Shown here in pieces: positions 41,448 to 51,536 of a stretch of 64,000 nt of DNA. The stretch's first letter is position 1, and each line of letters opens with the position of its first letter. The stretch comes from Spirosoma aerolatum (GTDB taxonomy: Bacteria > Bacteroidota > Bacteroidia > Cytophagales > Spirosomataceae): positions 1,127,001 to 1,191,000 of the forward strand of contig NZ_CP020104.1 in assembly GCF_002056795.1 (NCBI RefSeq), read 5' to 3'. The notes below the pieces were generated by a model. The model was not told where the DNA came from and ran no database searches. It saw only the letters and a program-made list of their open reading frames with translations. The translations under genes were made by a program, and so were the position numbers.

Positions 41448-43578
41448 TTAGGGAATCACCAGCCGATGGTAGCGGATCAGAGCTCGCTCCTCCACACTGA
41501 GCAGATACACCCCGGCTGGTAGTGGCGTGGCTGGTTGCAGCCGCAGACTGGCCGACTCCACCCCCAGCTTGTGGAGAGCCACCGGCTGGCCATTGGGGGC
41601 GTAGAGCTTCACCAGGGCGGTTTGGGGTTCGTCCAGACTGAGACTAAAGGCTTGTCCATTGGCTAGAGGATTGGGCCAGAGCTGATAGGGTTTCTCCCGC
41701 AGGACGACCGCTACGGCAGGGAAGAGGGTGACTTGTCCGCTAAGGTCGATTTGGGCGAGTCGGTAGTAGCTGGTGCCGGGGTAGGGGTTGTTGTCGATGG
41801 TGGCGTAGTGGCTGCTGGCCTGAAGCGTACCGGCGACCTCGTTGATGAGGGTAAGGGTTTCGAAGCTTTTGAGGTCTTTACTTCGTTCGATGCGGAAGGG
41901 CTTTGTTGTGGGTTTCCCAGGCGGTTGTCCAGTCGAGTTGAACGGCGTGGTTTTCCAGAATTTTGGCCGAGAAGTTGATGAGGTTGACGGGCATGGGGTT
42001 TGAGACGGTGATGGCGCTGGAGGCCGATGCCGAGCAGCCTGCGGTGGTGCCGGTGACCGAAAGGGTGGTGGCGGAGGTGACGTTGGTGAGCAGGAGAGGA
42101 TTGGCCGTTGATCCGTCGCTCCACAGGTAGGTTGTGGCTCCTGACGCGGTGAGGGTAAGGTTGCTGCCGCTGGTAATGTTGCTGGAGGGAGAGGGTGTGA
42201 TGCTGACCGAGGGCAGGGCATTGACGGTGCCACTCACAGCTACGGTCTGGCTGGTGGCTCCGGTGGATGTCAGTGTTACCTTTCCAGTTTTGGCGCCTTG
42301 TGTAGCGGCAGCGGTGGTGCGGACGTAGAGGGTAGTGGTAGTGACGGAGCCGTTGCTTTGGGTGAGAGTGAGTGAGGAAGTAAAGCCAGAGGAGGCACTG
42401 GTGGAGATTTCAAAGTCGGTGGGTGTGGTAGCCACGATGTCAGCCGAGAGGTTGGTGCCCGATAGAGTGAAGGATTGGTTGGAGGAGGCTGTTCCCAGGC
42501 AGGCGGTAGCCGTGCCGGTAGCCGTACCTGCCCCGATGGTGGGGAACAACTGGCAACTGGTCATCACCCGGTTGCCACTGCCACTAGTGCTGACGGCCAC
42601 AAATAAGCCGTTGCCGTAGGTCACCGAATACCAGTTATTGTTAGCGGCTGGGGTGCGGCTGGTCCAGGTAATACCATCGGTTGAGGTCATTACCCGGTTG
42701 CCTGTGCCACTAATGCTGACGGCCACAAACAAGCCATTGCCATAGGTCACAGACTGCCAGCTATTGTCAGCCGCTGATGTTCGGCTGGTCCAGGTGATGC
42801 CGTCGGTTGAGGTCATCACCCGGTTGCCTGTGCCATTATTGCTGACAGCCACAAACAAGCCATTGCCGTAGGTTACCGAAGTCCAGAAATTGTTAGCGGC
42901 TTGGGTACGGCTGGTCCAGGTAATGCCATCGGGGGAGGTCATCACCTGGCTGCCCGTGCCAGAACCACCCACGGCCACAAACTTTCCATTGCCATAGGTT
43001 ACCGAGTTCCAATAATTGTCGGACGCTGATGTTCGGCTGGTCCAGGTAATGCCATCGGAGGAAGTCATTACCCGGTTGCCCGTACCATCAGCACTTACGG
43101 CCACAAACTTTCCGTTGCCGTAGGTTACAGAAAGCCATTGATTGTCAGCCGCTGAGGTACGGCTGGTCCAGGTGATGCCATCAGGGGAGGTCATCACCCG
43201 GTTGCCAGTACCATCAGCGCTCACAGCCACAAACAAGCCGTTGCCATAGGTCACCGAACGCCAGTTATTGTCAGTCGCTGAGGTTCGGGTGGTCCAGGTA
43301 ATGCCATCGGTTGAGGTCATTACCCGGTTGCCCGTGCCAGAACCGCCCATGGCTACAAACAAGCCGTTGCCGTAGGTCACAGAAGTCCAAAAATTGTTAG
43401 CGGCCGATGTTTGGAGGGTCCAGGTGGAGGCATCGCAGGTTTGGGCCTGTAGGGGCGAGGAGAGGCTCATTAGCAGCGTCAGCAGGAGCAGGAACACTTG
43501 GTGAGGCCAGTTTCGGGTGGGTGACCACCGTTCGGCAAGTAGGGTAGCGGTAGGTTTGGCTGGTAAACTGTGTGTCAT
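41448..43578 (-). pseudogene. Seven-bladed beta-propeller T9SS protein, frameshifted before the sorting domain
   Basis: It starts at 43578 (MTHSLPAKP) with a late signal peptide (LLLLTLLMSLSSPLQAQ). Seven 42-residue blades follow (SVTYGNGLFVAVS..GTGNRVMTSxDGITW, an Asp-box-like motif), then beta-sandwich repeats and a C-terminal T9SS sorting domain (LWPNPLANGQAFSL, LPAGVYLLSV). The frame breaks at 41898-41900: the 5' frame reads WETHNKALPHRTK and stops at 41878, while the 3' frame reads FRIERSKDLKSFETL from the same spot. Removing one C from GCCCTTCC gives HNKAFRIERSKD, the normal family sequence. Either a real +1 mutation, which would cost surface export, or a sequencing error. Confidence 0.82.
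42544..43425 (-). repeat. Seven tandem 126-bp coding repeats
   Basis: The DNA encoding the seven propeller blades is nearly identical from unit to unit (phrases such as GCCATTGCCGTAGGTCAC recur every 126 bases). Such a high level of identity means recent duplication or gene conversion, and makes copy number prone to change or mis-assembly. Confidence 0.85.
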
Positions 43579-44027
43579 GGGATATGTAAAAGTTAAAGTG
43601 TAAGTGAATGGGTACATTCTTCTCTGGCCGTAGCCTGCGTCTGCCTTATTGGTTAGGCTCGTCGGTGCAGGCGTTGCTGGATTCGGTAAGCCAATCGACT
43701 GATCCAGTAAGGGATTTTGATTGGTATCATGATTGCGGCAGGTAAGGGAGGAAAGAGCCACCGAATGGTACTCTGTTATGGTGCATTATCATCTTTATTG
43801 GTTATTAAATGCGTGTCGGGGCATGATTAAGTAATCATTCGCTTGGCTACTATTGCCTTGGTGAATATCTTTGAACAGCGCTGAGGAAGGTTTTTTACAG
43901 TCGAAGCTACTAGCTCACAAGGCCTGACTCCAAGGCTAATTTTAGAGAATTGGTGAATCCTCAAAGTGCGTTGATGAAGCCCGAAATGGCGTTGATTAAA
44001 ATTTATCTACCTTACCTGTAGGCTTTT
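43579..44027. other. Intergenic region between divergent propeller and LytTR genes
   Basis: 449 bases. A frame extending the propeller gene to 43761 is rejected because it lacks a signal-peptide start. No repeat or strong hairpin was noticed. The AT-rich right end before 44028 has TTGATTAAAATTTATCTACC, which resembles but does not match the promoter consensus. Confidence 0.5.
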
Positions 44028-44744
44028 ATGGTCAATCAAATAAATACCCTCATCGTTGAGAATGACCCTACCTGGCAAGACATGCTTCGTAAACTGGTCA
44101 GGCTAAATCCGCTCCTGAACCTGACGGGTGTTTGTGCGTCGGCCATGGACGCCTATGCTCTTTTGGCGCAGGGAGAAACCAGCCTCATTCTTTGTGATAT
44201 CGAGATGCCCGAGATTAATGGGTTGGAATTTATCCGCAGCCTGAAACGGCCACCGCTGGTTATCTTCGTAACCGCCTACCCCGATCATGCCATTCCCTGC
44301 TACGAGGTATCGCCGATTGATTTTCTGCTGAAGCCCATTGCACCTGCCCGGTTTCTGGCCAGCATTGAGAAGGTACGGCAACGGCTCTTTCATGACCCCG
44401 ATCCGGTGCAAAACGAGCCTTATTTCTTTATTCGCGACAATCACTATTACGTTCAGGTTCTGGCCAGCGATGTGCTTTATATGCAGGCCCAGGAGAATAT
44501 CTTACAGATTGTAACCTCTACTCAGATCTACCAGCCGTTCGTGTCGATTGCCAAAATGGAGGAGCAGCTTAAAACCGATACGTTTTTGCGCGTACATCGG
44601 TCTTACCTGGTCAATCGGACGGCCATCAGCCGTATTGGGAAAAATGACCTGATGCTGACCACCGGGCAGAGTATTCCCATTGGCGATCAGTACCGGGCCC
44701 AACTGCATCGCAAACATCTGGAAGGCCGGATCGTGAGTCGGTAA
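44028..44744 (+). CDS. LytTR family response regulator
   Basis: 238 residues. Receiver domain (1-120): NTLIVENDPTW, phospho-acceptor Asp in LILCDIEMPEINGLEF, Thr in FVTAY and Lys in DFLLKPI. LytTR DNA-binding domain (about 140-235): FFIRDNHYYVQVLASDVLYMQAQENILQI and FLRVHRSYLVNRTAI. It should bind direct-repeat sites and activate genes after phosphorylation. It is followed 35 nt later by the TPR-histidine kinase gene, which is frameshifted, so this regulator may lack its partner. Targets are unknown; the divergent propeller gene is one candidate. Confidence 0.92.
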   Translation: MVNQINTLIVENDPTWQDMLRKLVRLNPLLNLTGVCASAMDAYALLAQGETSLILCDIEMPEINGLEFIRSLKRPPLVIFVTAYPDHAIPCYEVSPIDFLLKPIAPARFLASIEKVRQRLFHDPDPVQNEPYFFIRDNHYYVQVLASDVLYMQAQENILQIVTSTQIYQPFVSIAKMEEQLKTDTFLRVHRSYLVNRTAISRIGKNDLMLTTGQSIPIGDQYRAQLHRKHLEGRIVSR

Positions 44745-44779
44745 AATACAGCAAGTTCAGACCCTTATAGGACGGCCCG

Positions 44780-46656
44780 ATGATCCGAAAACCGAAGCGT
44801 TTTACGCTATTCACACGCATTCATTTATTACTTTTTACGCTTCAGTTTCCACTCCTCAACGCGCAATCGGTTTTTATTCCTGGGTTGCGCGCACAACTCG
44901 CCCAGGCCACTACCGACACGGCCCGCACTCGGCTGCTGGCCAACCTGGGTTATGAATACCTACAGGAAAACGTGGATACCAGTTTGTTGTACCTGAATCA
45001 ATCCTTGCGTTTGGCCCGGCATGTACGCGATTCGGTCGGAGCTACCCGTGCGCTGCTGTCTTTGGCCCACGCCCACCATTACTACACCCACAACGAAGTC
45101 CAGGCGATTACGTACTTAAATCAAGCCCTGAAACTAGCGAAGGCAAACTCCAATTACGCAAGTCTTTCGAAAGGCTACCAGTTGATGGCGGCTATTTCGG
45201 CGAACCAGCGAATGGGTAATCCTCGAGAGTATCTCCATCTAGCAGCCGATTATGCCCAAAGAGCGAACAATGGCAGCCTGCTGGCCGAAGCCTATGCCGC
45301 TCATTATGAGTTAGACCGGGGCCAGAAGCGTGGGGCTTACCATGAGAAAATGCTTTTGCGGGCAATGGACGCAAGCCAGGGAATAGACCCAGACCGCTGG
45401 ATGACGACTGGTCTGGATTACTGTAATCTTCTTTATGAAGAAGGGCGGCAGGCAGAGGCTCAGCAGATGGCCCGTCAGTTGGTAACCCAAACTCAGCAGC
45501 TCCAGAAGCGACTCGGGCTGTTTGTTTATAACGCCGATCAGGCACGGCTATTGGGTTTTCTGGGGCGGTATGACGAAGCCATAGCTGCAATAAAACGGGG
45601 TATTGCGTTTGAAAAAAGCCGCGTACGGCCCGACTCGCTACATCTGTTCCATTACCAACGGTTTCTGGTAGAAACCTATACCCAGAGTGGAAACTGGCAC
45701 CAGGCGTTTCTGGCTCGAGACTCAGTAGCCCGTCTTGAACTCTGGCGACAAGGGAAGCGCCAGACCCGTGATGCCCAGATTCAAATGACCCGGCAGGAAG
45801 CTGCCTTTAAACTGGAAGAGAAAGAAACGCAGATTAAACTCCTTGATGCCGCACGCCAACGTCAACGTCTTTATCTGATTGGCTCTATTTTGCTCGCAAG
45901 CCTGCTCATTGGCTTTGTACTGGTGCAACGGCGTACTCAGCAGCGTATTGAACGCCAGCGGGAACAATTAGCCCAACTCAACACTACCAAAGACAAACTA
46001 TTTGCTATTCTGGCGCACGATTTACGCTCGCCGGTGGCCAATCTGCATAATAACGTCATGCTCACCAACTGGGGTGGCATGAGTCAAACCGAATTCGTGG
46101 AGGCTACCGATACGTTCGGGCAGATGATTGGCTCCGTGCGGTTCATGCTCGACAATCTGCTCAACTGGGCCATTACGCAGATTAGCGGGTTCCGGGCTCG
46201 CCTGCAGCACGTGGCAATCGCTCCCCTGGTCCAGGCCGAACTAGACCTGATCCGTCCCCGAACCGAGCAAAAAGGTGTTCAGATTCGCAGTTTAATCCCC
46301 GCAGATACCTACCTGATGGCAGACCCCAATCACGTTGCCGTTATCATTCGCAACATACTGCACAATGCTCTCAAGTTTACGCCAACAGGCGGTACCATCA
46401 CGCTTCGGTATGCTGAGCATATGGGTAAGCCCCAACTGGAAGTTGACGATACAGGCGTGGGAATGTCTCCGAGCAACTGACAACTCTATTTACGTTGCAT
46501 AATCGCCCGTCGGCCACTGGTACCGCCAATGAACAGGGAAATGGACTGGGGCTTTCGTTGGTGAAAGAGTTGATGGAAGTCAATGGGGGCACTGTAACGG
46601 TTATAAGCAATGTAGGTGAAGGGACTACCGTTACCCTCACGTTTGCGGCCGTATAA
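44780..46656 (+). pseudogene. TPR-containing sensor histidine kinase, frameshifted in the ATPase domain
   Basis: Signal/anchor (FTRIHLLLFTLQFPLLNAQ), TPR-like helical repeats (about 30-330), a coiled region, one membrane helix (LIGSILLASLLIGFVLV), then HisKA with the phospho-His in FAILAHDLRSPVANL and the start of the HATPase (NILHNALKF for the N box, VDDTGVGM for G1). The frame stops at 46478-46480 after MSPSN. In the next frame the protein continues EQLTTLF to GNGLGLSLVKELM (G2 box) and ends at 46656. One missing G at 46469-46473 explains it (MSPEQL). As written, the ATPase lacks its G2 box and would be dead. Partner of the LytTR regulator. Confidence 0.85.
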
Positions 46657-46700
46657 TTCTGGCTCGTCAGGAACTTCTGCGTATGGTTTAGGCTAATCAA

Positions 46701-47087
46701 TCAGCTTATCTGATAGATCTGGATGTTGTTGCCGCAGGTGTCGGCAAAGACGGCCAGGGTAGTGGTGCCCATTTGAGTGGGTGCCATGCTGAACGAAACG
46801 CCCAACTCGGTTAGTCGGCGGTATTCGGCCTCAATATCATCGACCTGAAAAGCGGTCAGAGGAATCCCGGCATCCAACAGGGCTTTCTGGTAGGTTTGGG
46901 CGGGCGGAAAACCCATCGGTTCGAGTACGATTTCAGCGCCATCCTGTTCTTCCTGAGATACAACGGTTAGCCATCGATGTTCGCCTAGTGGTATTTCCGT
47001 TTTTTTGACAAACCCCAAAATGTTCGTATAGAATTGGAGCGCTTTTTCCTGATCATCGACCAGCACACTCACCAGTTTGATTCGCAT
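46701..47087 (-). CDS. VOC family protein (glyoxalase/bleomycin-resistance fold)
   Basis: 128 residues from ATG at 47087 (MRIKLVSVLVDD). Two beta-alpha-beta-beta-beta modules: VDDQEKALQFYTNILGF with the first metal-site region, GEHRWLTVVSQE, IVLEPMGFPPAQTYQKA, and VDDIEAEYRRLTELGVSF. The C terminus ADTCGNNIQIYQ holds the usual final ligand position (here Gln/Asn-rich rather than Glu, so metal binding is uncertain). Probably a small-molecule binding or resistance protein. It directly follows the AraC gene and is likely its target. Confidence 0.88.
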   Translation of the reverse strand: MRIKLVSVLVDDQEKALQFYTNILGFVKKTEIPLGEHRWLTVVSQEEQDGAEIVLEPMGFPPAQTYQKALLDAGIPLTAFQVDDIEAEYRRLTELGVSFSMAPTQMGTTTLAVFADTCGNNIQIYQIS

Positions 47088-47135
47088 AAACGAAGTAGTT
47101 GTTGAACAGGACAAAGATCAATCGGAAAACAGAGT

Positions 47136-47525
47136 TCAGGCTCTTGAAAATTGCTTTTTTCGCTGGTAGGCCAATGGTGTTTGGCTGGTGTATTTTTTGA
47201 ACAGACCGATAAATGATGTGACGCTTTCAAAATTCAGGGCGTGGCAGACCTCGGTCGTCGATAGGCCGGTTTGCAGGAGTTGTTTGGCGCGAATGAGTCG
47301 CTGTTCGGTGCGGTACTGGTGTGGTGTGCGACCATAACACCGTTTGAAAAGCCGTAGAAAATGAAACTTCGACAACAACGCGACCTGGGCCATCGCTTCC
47401 AGGCTGATCGGTTCGGTCAGATTTGCGTCGATAAACTGCTTTGCCCGGATAATCTGCCTGACTTGGTAAGCCGCAGGAAAAATCTGATCCCGAATTGCCA
47501 GAGCCTGAGTTGCGTAGTAGGTCAT
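47136..47525 (-). CDS. AraC family transcriptional regulator, DNA-binding domain only
   Basis: 129 residues, almost entirely the double helix-turn-helix: IIRAKQFIDANLTEPISLEAMAQVALLSKFHFLRLFKRCYGRTPHQY and RLIRAKQLLQTGLSTTEVCHALNFESVTSFIGLFKKYTSQTPLAYQ. It lacks an effector domain, like MarA/SoxS-type regulators, so activity is probably set by its abundance. It lies upstream of the VOC gene (48-nt gap) on the same strand, as expected for a small resistance module. Confidence 0.9.
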   Translation of the reverse strand: MTYYATQALAIRDQIFPAAYQVRQIIRAKQFIDANLTEPISLEAMAQVALLSKFHFLRLFKRCYGRTPHQYRTEQRLIRAKQLLQTGLSTTEVCHALNFESVTSFIGLFKKYTSQTPLAYQRKKQFSRA

Positions 47526-47579
47526 TGCGCATTGAAAGAATTATTGATAAAGAAACTGTTTAAGAGTTTGTTGAAGACT

Positions 47580-47614
47580 TTTTGTCATTCCGGCCGGAGG
47601 GAGGAATGACAAAA
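47580..47614. repeat. TTTTGTCATTCC hairpin, copy 3
   Basis: TTTTGTCATTCC (47580-47591) pairs with GGAATGACAAAA (47603-47614) around an 11-nt GC-rich loop. Same head as the hairpins at 40847 and 40953. It lies between the AraC gene and the small secreted protein gene. Confidence 0.75.
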
Positions 47615-47670
47615 TCATTCATTTCCACACTTGCGAAAAAAATCAAGTAGGCTCTTAGTGATTAACTCAT

Positions 47671-48117
47671 TCATTTTAGGTAATACCGTTGAATCAAACG
47701 CATGGCCTCTTTTTCATCTTGGGCGCAAACATCGCAGAAGGTTCCAACGCCATTGATAGGACCTTCATATTGCCAGATAAACGTTTTTCGGTATTTTTTC
47801 TGTTCATCCATCACCTGTAACTGGTTGCCCATCGGGGTTACGTACAACGTATAGCGGTTAGGGAATTGAACCGTAAAACTAGCTTTGCTTCCAGGCTGCG
47901 ATTTGCCCACAAACTGCAAGGGTGTTTCTTTACGGTCTTTGCCATAAGTATAGTCGATTGTTGTCCGTTTGCCATTTTTTACCCAAAAGCTAAACGCTTC
48001 ATAGGTGTCGGTGCCGGGCTGGCCGTAGGCGTAATTCGCCACTTTCATGGACGACTGCGCGAATGCACCCGGCCCCAAACTTAGTAAAAGCAGAACGATT
48101 GATTGTTTTAAGAGCAT
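47671..48117 (-). CDS. Small secreted protein of unknown function
   Basis: 148 residues with a clear signal peptide (VLLLLSLGPGAFAQ, cleavage at about 21). The mature part is strand-rich: MKVANYAYGQPGTDTYEAFSFWVKNGKR, DYTYGKDRKETPL, FTVQFPNRYTLYVTP, then FCDVCAQDEKEAMRLIQRYYLK with a CxxC. I do not recognise the family. The CxxC in the periplasm may form a disulphide or bind metal. Confidence 0.65.
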   Translation of the reverse strand: MLLKQSIVLLLLSLGPGAFAQSSMKVANYAYGQPGTDTYEAFSFWVKNGKRTTIDYTYGKDRKETPLQFVGKSQPGSKASFTVQFPNRYTLYVTPMGNQLQVMDEQKKYRKTFIWQYEGPINGVGTFCDVCAQDEKEAMRLIQRYYLK

Positions 48118-48288
48118 AGTTCGTTTGTTAGGGTCGTAGAATAGCCTGAGAAATAGCAGGGTGGCTTACACGATAGATAAATAAATTCGGCGGACGATTG
48201 ACTCACGCTATTTCTTTGTCAAACCAACCCTGTTTTGGGTCAACTGTTTCAAAACCACCGTTGCTAATCGGCTTAAACCATACTGTTT

Positions 48289-49023
48289 ATGGTAAAACGT
48301 ATATCGTTCATTCCTGCTTTATCGAGTCTTCTTACATTCCTGTCATCGATTATTATAGCGCCCACAGATAAGCCACTTCAGGTGAATGACATTGTGTATG
48401 TGCATGCATCCAGCAGCCTGACACTCCGAAAAACGGCTTCGAAAGATGGGGCCAAAATTACTTCGGTTCCGGCCAATGGGGCTCCACTGACGGTAGTGTC
48501 TTTACCGGAGCCGGGTAGTTCCTATACGGCTGAAACCATCGGTTCGTTTGCCGTAAAAGGCGGTTGGGTGGCCGTAAAAACGCGTGATGGGCAGGAGGGC
48601 TATCTATTTGATGGGTATCTGTCGCGGTATAAGCCTTTGCAGCGCGACAACATGGATGGTAGTGTTTCGCTAATGGATACGTTTTATCGGACTATTTCGC
48701 CCGTTAAAGGCAAACGAACCACCTTGCCTGCTACCAACGGCACCATTGAACGGTATCAATATCTGTATGCCGATGGGGCCCGATTTGAGGAACAATATTA
48801 CGAGGGCGGAGCAACTCAGCTACTGGAGCTGCCGAAGGAAAAGTTTACCATGCAGGAAGTATTGGTACTATTCCGTACTGCCTGGTTTGGCAAAGAAAAG
48901 ACGAAAGGAACTTATGATGCCGCCAAACAGCAACTGACCATCGACAGCGACGGTGGGTATTCACAATTGATTATTCAGCCCAAAGGCAATCGCTGGAGCC
49001 TCAAATTTTCGACTGCTGATTAA
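48289..49023 (+). CDS. Secreted protein with bacterial SH3-like domain
   Basis: 244 residues. Signal peptide (SSLLTFLSSIIIA), then an SH3b-like module (about 25-110: VYVHASSSLTLRKTASKDGAKITSVPANGAPLTVV and GGWVAVKTRDGQEGYLFDGYLSRY). The remaining 130 residues contain an unidentified beta-rich domain (NGTIERYQYLYADGARFEEQYYEGG). The SH3 module suggests binding of cell-wall peptides. The domain pairing is common in Bacteroidota but has no named role. Confidence 0.78.
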   Translation: MVKRISFIPALSSLLTFLSSIIIAPTDKPLQVNDIVYVHASSSLTLRKTASKDGAKITSVPANGAPLTVVSLPEPGSSYTAETIGSFAVKGGWVAVKTRDGQEGYLFDGYLSRYKPLQRDNMDGSVSLMDTFYRTISPVKGKRTTLPATNGTIERYQYLYADGARFEEQYYEGGATQLLELPKEKFTMQEVLVLFRTAWFGKEKTKGTYDAAKQQLTIDSDGGYSQLIIQPKGNRWSLKFSTAD

Positions 49024-49050
49024 CGAAATTTCAACAGGTTTGATAAGTAA

Positions 49051-49096
49051 GATCTGTGTAAATCATATGGATCATAAAAATCTGCGTTCTATCATC
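49051..49096. repeat. Degenerate member of the CTGTGTAAATCAT family
   Basis: GATCTGTGTAAATCATATGG and AAAATCTGCGTTCTATCATC in succession resemble the half-arms of the palindromes at 32765 and 38423, but do not form a perfect hairpin here. It fills the gap between the SH3 gene and GH20 (convergent). Confidence 0.55.
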
Positions 49097-49101
49097 CAGG
49101 C

Positions 49102-51536
49102 TCAATTGACCTCAAGCTCATCCACAGCCAGTTGAGCAGGTTTACCCGGATTGCGCAACCCTGCTGGTACCAGATTGACATTGTGAGCGATAATACGAAC
49201 GTAACGGGCCTGAGTGGGAGCGAAATCGAACGGGAGTCGGACGAAACCGCGTTTGCCTCCTTCGGCTGCGTTGGTTTTCGCTGTTAGCACTGGCGTGAAT
49301 GTTTTGCCATCCTCCGATACGGATAGGTCGACCTGTTTGGGCAGGCAAAGGTTTCGGGCGGTATACTTCAGAAAGCCAATCCGTACCCGTTCTACGGTTT
49401 CTGGTTTTCCGAGGTCGATAACCACGTTGAAATCATTCCTGAACGCAACGACTCCGGCTACTTCATACCCGCCCATACTACCCGTATTGCCATCGGTAAG
49501 ACTATACCCTCTGTCGGGCCGCCCACTAGTGGGGACATTGAGTAAGGTGTAGGGTTTTCCTGTCGCTTTCGAAACGATAAAGTCTTTCTCTACTTTGGCG
49601 GATTGACTGATTGGTTTGCCCATCGAGAAGGTCGCCGTTCGAATAGTGGTGGATTGGGTGAGAAGGATGGGCTTATCGTATTGGGGCGATTCGCTGGATG
49701 GGATTGTGCCATTGGTTGTATACCGGATATCTGGAATCAGGCTTCCAATTGTTGGATCGGCAGGTGTCAGGCTTACCTCAAGATGTCCTTCGGCAGTGGG
49801 TTTGGCTGTGGGTAATGCATCGAAGAGCGTGCGGCTGTAGGTCACATTCAGGTAATCCAGGCGTGTGAAATGCGTCATGAGCCGACGCAGAAAATCGGGA
49901 TAATTCTTCTGAGCCATCGGTGTCCAGACGACCTCCGCCAGAGCAGCCGCCCGGGGCCAGAGCATATATTCGGCCTGTTGTGGTGTTGGAATATACTCGG
50001 TCCACAAATTACCTTGTGCTCCCAGAATATGCGACGCTTCTTCGGGCGACAACCCAGCAGGTGTAGGGTCGTAACTGTATACGCTGGCCAGGGGCAGCGA
50101 GCCACCGAAACCCGTCGGTTCCTGTTGCGGATCGCCCTGTAAATGATCGAAGTAGCAGAACTGACCGGGTGTCATAATGACATCGTGATGCTGACGTGCC
50201 GCCTGAACCCCCTCCCGAATACCTCGCCAGCACATCACGGCAGCCTGAGCCGATAGCCGAAGTTTAGGGCTGGCTCCTTCCAGAATTTCATCCCAGCCAA
50301 TGATTCGACGGCCTTTCGACGTAACAAACTGATCGATTCGTTTGATGAAATAGCGTTGTAATTCTGCCGCATTTTTTAGCTTTTCCCGCTTTATCAGTTG
50401 CTGGCAAAACGCACTCTGACGCCAGGTGCTTTTCGGACATTCGTCGCCCCCAATATGAATGTACTGACCTGGAAACAAGGCCATAACCTCGGTAAGTACA
50501 TCTTCCAGAAACGCGAACGTTTTTTCGGTCGGACAGAAGACATCACCAAACACCCCCCATTTGGTCGCCACCTGATACCCTTTTTGGGGGAACAGCCCAA
50601 CTCAGGATAGGATGCCAAAGCGGCTAGCGCATGACCCGGTAGTTCGACTTCGGGAACGATTGTGATGTAGCGTGAAGCGGCATACCGAACTACCTCGCGA
50701 ATATCGTCCTGCGTATAATACCCACCATAGGGTTTGCTGTCGAACACCTGCGGATCGTACTCGTCGTAGTGTCCTACAATGGTCTCGCTCCGGTGCGACC
50801 CAATCTGCGTCAGTTTCGGATGCTTTTTAATTTCAATGCGCCAACCCTGGTCATCTGTCAAATGCCAGTGGAAGGTATTGAACTTGTGGAGCGCCATCAG
50901 ATCGATGTATTTTTTGAGAAAATCCACCGAAAAGAAGTGTCGCCCTACATCCAGATGCATGCCCCGATACGAATAGCGCGGTTTGTCCTGAATGCGGCAG
51001 GCAGGCACAGACAGTGTAAGGAGCATAGGGGCTTGAGCTGAAGGATTGTCTTCCAGTAAACTCCCTATGCCCTTAGCGCCAGATCCCTTGCTTAATACAA
51101 TCGGTGGAAGTAGCTGATATAGCGTCTGTATGGCATAGAAAAAACCTTTAGGGGAGGCTGCCTGGATTGTAATCTGCCTGGGGGTAATGTCGAGATGATA
51201 GCCTTCCTGGCCCATCGTACTATCGCGAAGGGGTAGGAGTTGGATGAGATTCGTGCCTAAAGTCTGCCCTGGCAAGGTAATCTGCGCCGTTAACTTTACT
51301 CCAACGCTAATGCCCGTACTTCGACTGATCTGGTGAGCGAACTGGTCTGCAATCGACTTCAATTCTGTATCCGTAGTCGGTACTACAATCGTGGTTGTGT
51401 GATCGATGATGAACTCGCCTGCCTGGGGTTCTAACTGGGCTGGTTGGGGGATAATTGTGTACCGATCGGTCGTTTGGCAAAAGGTGGGAGACCCGAGAAA
51501 ATACAACACAACAAGTACTAAAAAGCGGGTAATCAT
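49102..51536 (-). pseudogene. Beta-N-acetylhexosaminidase (GH20), frameshifted in the catalytic domain
   Basis: The 5' part starts at 51536 with a signal peptide (LVLVVLYFLGSPTFCQ) and covers the GH20b domain and the first half of the barrel (RYSYRGMHLDVGRHFF, FHWHLTDDQGWRIEI, IVPEVELPGHALAALASYPELGC). The frame then breaks near 50586-50596. The 3' part continues in another frame: YQVATKWGVFGDVFCP, the catalytic pair in IHIGGDECPKSTW, a chitobiase C-terminal module and an F5/8-type C domain, ending at 49102. One missing base in TGTTCCCCCAA accounts for it. If real, the enzyme is dead; if a sequencing error, it cleaves terminal GlcNAc/GalNAc. Confidence 0.85.

Noticed and set aside
41878..50596. 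Programmed ribosomal frameshifting as an explanation for the three broken genes
   Set aside because: No slippery heptamer, Shine-Dalgarno-like stimulator or downstream pseudoknot is visible at any of the three sites, and three unrelated families would have to use it. Single-base indels are simpler.
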